From: CAYZXT01 sp964482515
Lineage (GTDB): Bacteria; Elusimicrobiota; Elusimicrobia; FEN-1173
Length of the DNA: 26,455 bases
Reading direction: 5' to 3'
NCBI GenBank assembly: GCA_964482515.1
Contig: CAYZXT010000036.1
Location: 1 to 26,455 of the forward strand
Within the stretch, counting starts at the first letter, position 1. Every line of letters begins with the position of its first letter. Both the position numbers and the translations under genes were made by a program. Shown here piece after piece: positions 21,145 through 26,455 of the stretch. The notes below the pieces were generated by a model that was not told the origin of the DNA, made no database searches, and worked only from the letters and a program-made list of their open reading frames with translations.

Positions 21145-21213
21145 GTCGTCACCCGGGCGGAAGCCGGGGTCCAGACAGCTTTTGTTCTGGATTCCGGCTT
21201 TCGCCGGAATGAC
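21145..21213. repeat. REP-like long inverted repeat after the oxidase operon
   Basis: Arms 21145-21175 and 21186-21213 are imperfect reverse complements around the spacer CAGCTTTTGT. The second arm holds a perfect ATTCCGGC-TTTC-GCCGGAAT hairpin. The ends GTCGTC/GAC and the GTCCAGA/TCTGGAT inner arms match a palindrome type dispersed in many bacterial genomes. It sits between the DUF420 stop and the dehydrogenase start and may help end or stabilise the oxidase operon message. Confidence 0.7.
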
Positions 21214-21225
21214 TGAGACAAAATT

Positions 21226-21663
21226 CTATCCGATCATCGTTGACGGCCGGTAGAGATGGTAGAGCATCCAATAGATCATCACCCCGGTGATGGAAACATA
21301 GATCCAAAGCGGCCACGTCCAGCGCGCCCAGACGCGGTGCCGGTCGAACTGGCCGCGCAGCGCCCGGTAAAGCGTCACCAGGATCAACGGCACGATCACG
21401 GCCGCCAGCACCGTGTGGGAAAGGAGGATGGAAAAATAAACGGTCCGGGCCATGCCCGTCCCGGTGAAGCGGGTGGCGCCGGCGTGGGCGTGATAGTACA
21501 GGTAGGACGCGAGGAAGAGGGTGGAGATCACAAGCGCCGCGGCCATGCAGGCTTTATGGGCGGGGACGTTCTTACGCTTTATGAAAAAAAAACCGAGGGA
21601 CAGGCAAACGGCGGAGGCCCCGTTCAGCGTGGCGTTCACCGTGGGAAGGACGGAGACGTCCAC
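21226..21663 (-). CDS. DUF420 membrane protein, oxidase-assembly associated
   Basis: This 145-aa protein has four membrane helices and the conserved histidines of the DUF420 family (His36, the HAHAG motif near 58-60, His83, His109 and His136), which suggest copper or heme handling. Family members, including the CtaM group, are encoded with cytochrome c oxidase genes and some are needed for oxidase activity. It starts at a GTG that shares its first base with the last of the upstream SCO stop (TAGTG). It is the last gene of the operon. Confidence 0.85.
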   Translation of the reverse strand: MDVSVLPTVNATLNGASAVCLSLGFFFIKRKNVPAHKACMAAALVISTLFLASYLYYHAHAGATRFTGTGMARTVYFSILLSHTVLAAVIVPLILVTLYRALRGQFDRHRVWARWTWPLWIYVSITGVMIYWMLYHLYRPSTMIG

Positions 21664-22364
21664 TAAAGCAGCTCCTTGATCTTCTTCCGCAGGCTCCGCA
21701 TTTCGTGCTCGATGTTGCCTTCGAAATAACCGCGGACTTTCCCTTCCCTGTCCACCAGCACGAAGCTTAAGGAATGCGTCACGTCCTTGCCTTGTCCTTC
21801 CTTTCCCTTCTGCTGGGACACGGCCAGGTGGAAGTCCTCCCGGACCAATTTGTACATCTTCTGGGTCGGGCCGGTCAGGAAATACCAGCGGCCGGGCTTC
21901 GCGCCGTAGCGGGCGGCGTATTCGGACAAAACCGCGGGCGTGTCGTAGCCGGGGTCCACGGAGAATGACACGAAGCGGAGGTCCTTCGCGCGCGCGAAGG
22001 TTTTTTGCAGGGCGGCCATGCGGGCGGACTGGAGCGGGCAGGGCCCCTGGCAGCGCGTGAAGATGAAGTCCGCCACCCAGACTTTCCCCTTCAGGTCCGC
22101 CGTTCCGAAGGGCCGGCCGGTCTGGTCCGTCAGCGTAAAGTTCGACAGCGGCGAAGACATCGCCGTCAGGATCTCGGACGAGGAGCTCTGCGCGTTGCGG
22201 GGAATTTTTTCGTAAATGATCCGGAGGACGATGACGGCGGCCAGGACGACGCCGAGCAGGACCGTGAGGGCGCGGTAGATTTTCTGCGCGACGGGCATCG
22301 TCGGCGCCAGCTGTGGTCCCGGTTTGTCGGACGGTACGCTAGGAACGGGGGGTTTTTCCGACAA
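21663..22364 (-). CDS. SCO1/SenC copper chaperone
   Basis: This membrane-anchored thioredoxin-fold protein delivers copper to the CuA site of cytochrome c oxidase. It has a proline-rich N-terminus, a membrane helix (about 32-52) and the SCO copper motif TRCQGPCP (Cys105, Cys109) with the distal His197 in THSLSFVLVD. The usual SCO motif is CPxxC; here CQGPC keeps both cysteines. The first codon of the open frame is TTG at 22364, inside the permease gene; an ATG at 22298 (MPVAQKIYRALTVLL) is a possible true start. It overlaps DUF420 by one base. Confidence 0.92.
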   Translation of the reverse strand: MSEKPPVPSVPSDKPGPQLAPTMPVAQKIYRALTVLLGVVLAAVIVLRIIYEKIPRNAQSSSSEILTAMSSPLSNFTLTDQTGRPFGTADLKGKVWVADFIFTRCQGPCPLQSARMAALQKTFARAKDLRFVSFSVDPGYDTPAVLSEYAARYGAKPGRWYFLTGPTQKMYKLVREDFHLAVSQQKGKEGQGKDVTHSLSFVLVDREGKVRGYFEGNIEHEMRSLRKKIKELL

Positions 22365-23136
22365 TGGCGGAGGAAACGGCGAACATGGCCAGGGCGAAGA
22401 GCGCGGTCACGCCTAAACAGACCGCGGCCGTGGGCATGTGCGGGAGATCGGAAGACAACCCTCGAAAGAAACCCCGGTGCAGGCCGAAGACGCCGTAGCT
22501 CAGGGGGTTGACCTTCATGATGAAGCGCAGCCACGCGGGCGCCCCGTCCGGAGGGAAAAGCGCCCCGGACAGGAACCAAAGCGGCACCAGGAACAAATTC
22601 ATGATGGCGTGGAACCCCTGGGTGGATTCCATCCGCCAGGCGATGATGAAGCCCAGCCCCGTCAGGCCGAAAGAGGCGAAGAGCATCACCGCGACCACGT
22701 AGATGAATTCCACGAAGCTCATATGGATGTTGAGGAACGGCGTGGCCAAAAGGAAGAGGAACCCCTGGCCGAAGGCCAGCACCGTCCCGCCGAGCAGCTT
22801 CCCCATCACGATGGTGGACCGCGGCACGGGCGCCACGAGCACGCCCTGCAGGAACCCTTCGTTGCGGTCTTCGATGACGGAGATCGTGGAGAAGATCGCC
22901 GTGAAAAGCAGGATCATGATGATGGTGCCGGGGAAGAAATATTGCAGGTAGTTCATGGACGGCTCGACGGAGAACAGGCTGGAGCCCGGCGCGCGGAAGG
23001 AGCGGCCCAGCCCCGAGCCGATCAGGAACCAGAAGACCAGCGGCGTGGCGAAGGCGCCCACGATGCGGCTGCGGTCCCGCAGGAAGCGCACCACTTCCCG
23101 CTCCAGAAGAGAAAAGGACACCAGCCAGAAATTCAC
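22339..23136 (-). CDS. ABC-2 type permease
   Basis: This 265-aa inner-membrane protein has six predicted helices and the ABC-2 export fold, with FPGTIIMILLFTAIFSTISVIEDRNEGFLQGVLVAPVPR, the conserved ABC-2 coupling region. I chose the GTG at 23136: GGAGGAGGA lies just upstream and GTGA overlaps the ATPase stop. It forms a transporter with the ATPase upstream. Related pairs export drugs, polysaccharides or serve copper-site assembly (NosFY-like). Position inside an oxidase assembly operon suggests a role in heme or copper delivery, but substrate is unknown. Confidence 0.88.
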   Translation of the reverse strand: MNFWLVSFSLLEREVVRFLRDRSRIVGAFATPLVFWFLIGSGLGRSFRAPGSSLFSVEPSMNYLQYFFPGTIIMILLFTAIFSTISVIEDRNEGFLQGVLVAPVPRSTIVMGKLLGGTVLAFGQGFLFLLATPFLNIHMSFVEFIYVVAVMLFASFGLTGLGFIIAWRMESTQGFHAIMNLFLVPLWFLSGALFPPDGAPAWLRFIMKVNPLSYGVFGLHRGFFRGLSSDLPHMPTAAVCLGVTALFALAMFAVSSAIVGKTPRS

Positions 23137-24137
23137 GGTTTGTCCTCCTCCCGCCACAGGTGCTGCCCCGTCAGATGGACGAACACGTCCTCCAGCGTCG
23201 GCTTGCCGAGGGTGACGGAATCGATCAGCCCCGGGAACGTTTCCACCAGCTGCGGGATGAAGGTATGCCCCTGGCTCTTTTCGACGCGGACCACGCCGTC
23301 CACCACCCGCGCCGCGAGGCCGAACTTGGATTGGATCTTCTCGGCCAGCTCCGCGGGCGAAGGGCTGTGCATGGCGAGGATGTCGCCGCCGATCTGGGCC
23401 TTCAGCTCGTTGGGCGTGCCGAGGGCGACGCGTCGGCCGTGGTTCACCAGGAGCAGCCGGTCGCAGTTCTCCGCCTCTTCCATCAAATGGGTCGTGAGCA
23501 AAACCGTCATGCCTTCCTTCTTCAACTCGGCGAGGTAGGACCAGACGTCGCGCCGCGCGCCGGGATCGAGCCCCGTGCTGGGTTCGTCCATCATCAAAAG
23601 CTCCGGACGGTGGATGAGGCCCTTGGCGATCTCCACGCGCCGCTTGAGTCCCCCGGACAGGACCTCCACGCGGTCCCCGGCGCGCTCCGCCAAACGGAAC
23701 CGCTCGAGGAGCTCGTCGATGCGCTGCTGCAGCACCAGGCCGCGCAGCCCGTAGAGGCGCCCGTGGTGGGTCAGGTTTTCCAGGACGGAAAGTTTTTTGT
23801 CCAGGCTCGGGTATTGGAACACGACGCCGATCTTCTTGCGGACCGAGGCCGATTGGGACAACACGCTGGAGCCGAAGATCTTCGGGTCGCCTTCCGACGG
23901 GAGCAGGGCGGTGGACAGGATGCGGAACAGGGTGGTCTTGCCGCCGCCGTTGGGCCCGAGCAGGGCGAAGATCTCCCCCGGCTGGACGGTGAACTCCAGG
24001 TTCGTCAGCGCGATGCGCGGCTCGCCGCCGCGCTTGGACGGCGGAAAAGTGTGGGTGAGCCCCTGCACTTCCACGGCGCGGCGCGCGCGGGCGACGTCGA
24101 AAAGGTCGGGCGCCGGCACCACGGAAGCGGCGCTCAT
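23133..24137 (-). CDS. ABC-2 transporter ATPase
   Basis: This 334-aa ATPase has Walker A GPNGGGKTT (61-69), Q-loop VVFQYPSLDKKLSV, signature LSGGLKRRVEIAKGL, Walker B LLMMDEPSTGLDP and the H-loop LLTTHLMEEAE. A C-terminal domain (about 240-334) of the type seen in DrrA/NatA-like exporters ends with LGKPTLEDVFVHLTG. The start overlaps the ctaAB stop (ATGA) and the end overlaps the permease start (GTGA). It partners with the downstream permease. Confidence 0.93.
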   Translation of the reverse strand: MSAASVVPAPDLFDVARARRAVEVQGLTHTFPPSKRGGEPRIALTNLEFTVQPGEIFALLGPNGGGKTTLFRILSTALLPSEGDPKIFGSSVLSQSASVRKKIGVVFQYPSLDKKLSVLENLTHHGRLYGLRGLVLQQRIDELLERFRLAERAGDRVEVLSGGLKRRVEIAKGLIHRPELLMMDEPSTGLDPGARRDVWSYLAELKKEGMTVLLTTHLMEEAENCDRLLLVNHGRRVALGTPNELKAQIGGDILAMHSPSPAELAEKIQSKFGLAARVVDGVVRVEKSQGHTFIPQLVETFPGLIDSVTLGKPTLEDVFVHLTGQHLWREEDKP

Positions 24138-25894
24138 GCGGCGACCCGGCCCAAGACCATGAAGACCACCAGGACGGGCATGTAGATGATCGACGCGAAG
24201 AACAGGCCGCGGGCCCGCTTCATCGAACGCTCGCGGAAGAAAAGCCAGCTCATCACGAGCACGCCCGCGCCCAGCACCATGGCCACGCCGGCGTAGACCA
24301 TCCCCGTCAAACCGAGGAACGTCGGAAGCAGGCTCGCCGCCAGGAGCGCGAAGCTGTTCATCACCGCCTTGCGCGCCGTGCCCTCGCCGTCGGGCGCCAT
24401 GTCCGGCAGCATCATCAGGCCCGCGTTGGCGTAGTCCTCGCGGTACATCCAGGCCAGGGCGAAGAAATGCGGGAACTGCCAGAAGAAAAGGATGCTGAAG
24501 AGGCTCAGGGCCTCGATCCCGAGGTGGCCGGTGGCCGCGGTCCAGCCCATGACGGGAGGCAGCGCGCCCGCCACGGCCCCGACGGTGATGCAGACCGCGG
24601 AGACTTTCTTGAGCGGCGTGTAGAGATAGAGGTAGACGCTGAGCGTCGCGCCGGCCAGAAACGCCGTCAGCAGGTTCACGGTCGCGGCCAGATAAACGAT
24701 CCCGGTCACGGCCAGGAGCGAACCGAAGAGCAGCGCCTCGCCCGGTTTCAGGCGGCCCGACGGAAGAGGGCGGCCCCGCGTGCGGCGCATCTGCGAGTCC
24801 ACGTCGATCTCCAAAAGCATGTTCAGCGCGCAGGCGCCCGCGGACACCAGCAGCGTGCCGATCACCGTGTGGATGAGGAGGTCCCAGCGCATCTTCCCGG
24901 CGGAACCGAGGAGGTATCCCGCCAGCGCCGTCACGCCGGTCATCAGGCTGATGCCGGGCTTGGTGAGGGTGAAATAGTCGGAGATCCTCTGCGGCGGCGC
25001 GGACGACTTCCGCTCATTTTCGTCCAAAGGCCGCACGCGCCAGCTCCAGAGGGCGAAGAAGGCGCAGAGGGCCAGCAGGAGGGCGCCGGTCATGACGTGG
25101 GCGGTGACGACGGTCACGGACAGCGCCTGCGACGCCGACCGGCCGGAAAGAAATACGTAGGAGGTGAAACCCAGCACGACCTGGGTTAGGGTCACGGACA
25201 ACAGCGCCCAGGCTGTTCCCCACAAACCGCGGGGCGGGTTCGCCGTCAGCAGAACGCGCCCGAAGATCCAGAACACCAGCCCTTCCACGAAAAGCGCCCC
25301 GACGATGTGGAAGACGAGCCCGATGCCGGTGTGGCGCAGCAGCGCGCCCAGGAACAACTGCACATAGCAGGCGACGAAAAGGGCCGCGCCCAACTGGTGG
25401 AGAGGATATTCTTTCGTGGAGCTGGCCGGCGCACGCTTGGCGTTCTGCCACGCCGGAGAGCTCCAGACCGCCAGGGCCGTCGTCAGGCATAAAAACGTTT
25501 GCGCCATGCAGGCGTGGGCAATGGAGACGGCCTTCGGCAGGAGGAACAGGACCGTCAAACCGCCGAGGACTCCCTGCAGGACCACCAGGCCCACGGCGGC
25601 CCAGGCGGCGGCCTTCACCCAGCGGCGGGTTTCTTTCAGGGTGAAGACGATCGCCATGACCACCGTGATAAAGCCGATGGCCGAGGCGACCATGCGGTGC
25701 CCGTGCTCGAAGAGGATCCCGCCCACCATGGGCGGCATCAGGCGTCCGTAGGAAAGCGGCCAGTCCGGAACGGCCAGTCCCGAATGGGTGCTGGTCACCA
25801 GGCCGCCGATGAAGATCAGGCTCAGCGTGCCGAAGGCCAGGGAGACCGCGAGGCGGTGCGGCCAGGGGCTGATGGAAGTTGGGGAGGTATTCAT
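24134..25894 (-). CDS. Fused heme A synthase (CtaA) - heme O synthase (CtaB)
   Basis: This 586-aa polytopic protein joins two consecutive heme-modifying enzymes. Residues 1-290 are CtaA/COX15-like, with eight helices and heme-ligand-type histidines in EHGHRMVAS, IAHACMAQ, RHTGIGLVFHIVGA and TAHVMTG. Residues 300-586 are a CtaB/COX10 UbiA-type farnesyltransferase, starting RISDYFTLTKPGISLMTG and carrying the prenyl-diphosphate motif ALNMLLEIDVDSQMRRTRG and YLYTPLKK. Together they turn heme B into heme O, then heme A. The usual order of the genes is separate; here a single chain could channel heme O. Both ends overlap neighbours by four bases. Confidence 0.94.
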   Translation of the reverse strand: MNTSPTSISPWPHRLAVSLAFGTLSLIFIGGLVTSTHSGLAVPDWPLSYGRLMPPMVGGILFEHGHRMVASAIGFITVVMAIVFTLKETRRWVKAAAWAAVGLVVLQGVLGGLTVLFLLPKAVSIAHACMAQTFLCLTTALAVWSSPAWQNAKRAPASSTKEYPLHQLGAALFVACYVQLFLGALLRHTGIGLVFHIVGALFVEGLVFWIFGRVLLTANPPRGLWGTAWALLSVTLTQVVLGFTSYVFLSGRSASQALSVTVVTAHVMTGALLLALCAFFALWSWRVRPLDENERKSSAPPQRISDYFTLTKPGISLMTGVTALAGYLLGSAGKMRWDLLIHTVIGTLLVSAGACALNMLLEIDVDSQMRRTRGRPLPSGRLKPGEALLFGSLLAVTGIVYLAATVNLLTAFLAGATLSVYLYLYTPLKKVSAVCITVGAVAGALPPVMGWTAATGHLGIEALSLFSILFFWQFPHFFALAWMYREDYANAGLMMLPDMAPDGEGTARKAVMNSFALLAASLLPTFLGLTGMVYAGVAMVLGAGVLVMSWLFFRERSMKRARGLFFASIIYMPVLVVFMVLGRVAA

Positions 25895-26136
25895 GACGCG
25901 CGGTGCGCGGTCAGCGCGTCCTGCTGCCGCTGGTGTTTGCGGGAATGGTGGACGACGAGGCCGATGAGCACGGCCACCAGCGCGAAGGGCAGTCCCAGCA
26001 GGAGCAGGACGCCCCAGAAGAAGGCCTTGCTCATGTTGATGTTGAGCTCGCCGAAACAGATGGCGCAGGCGCGCAGCGAACCGGGGATGAGGGCGAGGGA
26101 CAAGGAAACGATCAAGGCAGAAACGGCTTTACGCAT
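25891..26136 (-). CDS. Small membrane protein with CxxC (CAICFG) motif
   Basis: This 81-aa protein has an N-terminal hydrophobic signal or anchor (residues 4-19), then RACAICFGE (Cys24 and Cys27), then a second membrane helix (about 36-62) and a short basic tail (HHSRKHQRQQ). Small CxCFG-type membrane proteins occur beside oxidase genes in several lineages, but I cannot name a characterised family. The exposed CxxC next to the membrane could bind copper for oxidase assembly. It overlaps ctaAB by four bases and follows oxidase subunit IV by about 33 bp. Confidence 0.78.
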   Translation of the reverse strand: MRKAVSALIVSLSLALIPGSLRACAICFGELNINMSKAFFWGVLLLLGLPFALVAVLIGLVVHHSRKHQRQQDALTAHRAS

Positions 26137-26169
26137 CGGAGGGTGAACTCCTAACCGGCTTGTTTCGGG

Positions 26170-26455
26170 TTACTTATTGGTGAACGCGATGTCGGGCAAA
26201 AGGAACAGCGCCAGGAAGACGACGAAAAACACCGCCGAGAAAAAAATCGCGTAGATGGACTTCGGCTCCCAGCGCAGGTGCATGAAGAACGCCATGATCA
26301 GGGTGCATTTGGCCAGGGCGATGAGCGTCGCCAGGACGATCGCCACGTTGTGCGGCAGGCCGAGATAGGACAGGATGACGGTCATTCCCGTCAGCAACAA
26401 TAGGCCGCCGAAAACGATCAAGTAGGAACGGACCGAAGAGTGTGGCGCGGAGTTT
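26170..26455 (-). CDS. Cytochrome c oxidase subunit IV family protein (5' end outside window)
   Basis: The frame is open to the window edge and its visible N-terminal part reads SAPHSSVRSYLIVFGG, typical of subunit IV proteins, so the start lies outside. Three membrane helices follow (GLLLLTGMTVILSYL, NVAIVLATLIALAKCTLIMAF and IFFSAVFFVVFLALFLLPD) with the family motif KCTLIMAFFMHLRWE. It is a small accessory subunit of a heme-copper oxidase. It implies that the catalytic subunits lie just beyond the window end and that the heme A and copper genes here serve them. Confidence 0.9.
   Translation of the reverse strand, partial: NSAPHSSVRSYLIVFGGLLLLTGMTVILSYLGLPHNVAIVLATLIALAKCTLIMAFFMHLRWEPKSIYAIFFSAVFFVVFLALFLLPDIAFTNK

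Overview
The window is a 26.5 kb stretch of GC-rich chromosome from a Gram-negative-type bacterium, since it encodes an outer-membrane porin and several exported proteins. The mix of a full Pho system, assimilatory APS reduction, a GTP-type PEP carboxykinase, a TMTC-like TPR membrane protein and an aa3-type oxidase assembly operon does not fix the phylum. An uncultured lineage such as Elusimicrobiota or a relative is a low-confidence guess. Almost all genes lie on the minus strand; only two genes (13181-16291) are on the plus strand. I saw no tRNA, rRNA, CRISPR array, transposase or phage gene, and no stretch above 300 bases lacks a feature.

Region 1 (1-9023) is a phosphate-response island. 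Read in transcription order on the minus strand it holds a stand-alone receiver protein, phoB, phoR, a 59-aa protein, two abutting unknown small genes (82 and 72 aa), a putative porin, then pstS-pstC-pstA-pstB-phoU, with phoU cut by the window start. Three tandem 11-bp direct-repeat sites built on CGTCA(C/T)A resemble PhoB boxes. They lie upstream of pstS (three units), of the small-gene pair (two units) and of phoB (two units). This suggests one regulon that includes uncharacterised small proteins.

Region 2 (9020-13056) holds a PfkB-family sugar kinase with a small unknown partner, GTP-dependent PEP carboxykinase with a good directional terminator and a Crp-like palindrome upstream, and nucleoside diphosphate kinase. 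Region 3 (13181-16291, plus strand) pairs a multi-pass TPR membrane protein of the TMTC/GT-C type with a GH5 glycosidase that has no signal peptide.

Region 4 (16288-19983, minus) is sulfate assimilation: a CysQ-like phosphatase, an Fe-S APS reductase, APS kinase and an orphan CysA ATPase. Upstream of cysA is a compact transcription unit: a TATAAT promoter, about 180 nt of strongly structured RNA and an intrinsic terminator. It is either a free small RNA or a riboswitch/attenuator leader of cysA, and I could not match it to a known family. It is the best candidate here for something undescribed. Palindromic REP-like elements and a 7-bp-period repeat sit in the gaps.

Region 5 (20000-26455, minus) has a periplasmic PQQ-type sugar dehydrogenase, then a tightly overlapping cytochrome c oxidase biogenesis operon: oxidase subunit IV (cut by the window end), a small CxxC membrane protein, a fused CtaA-CtaB heme A/heme O synthase, an ABC-2 ATPase and permease, a SCO copper chaperone and a DUF420 protein.
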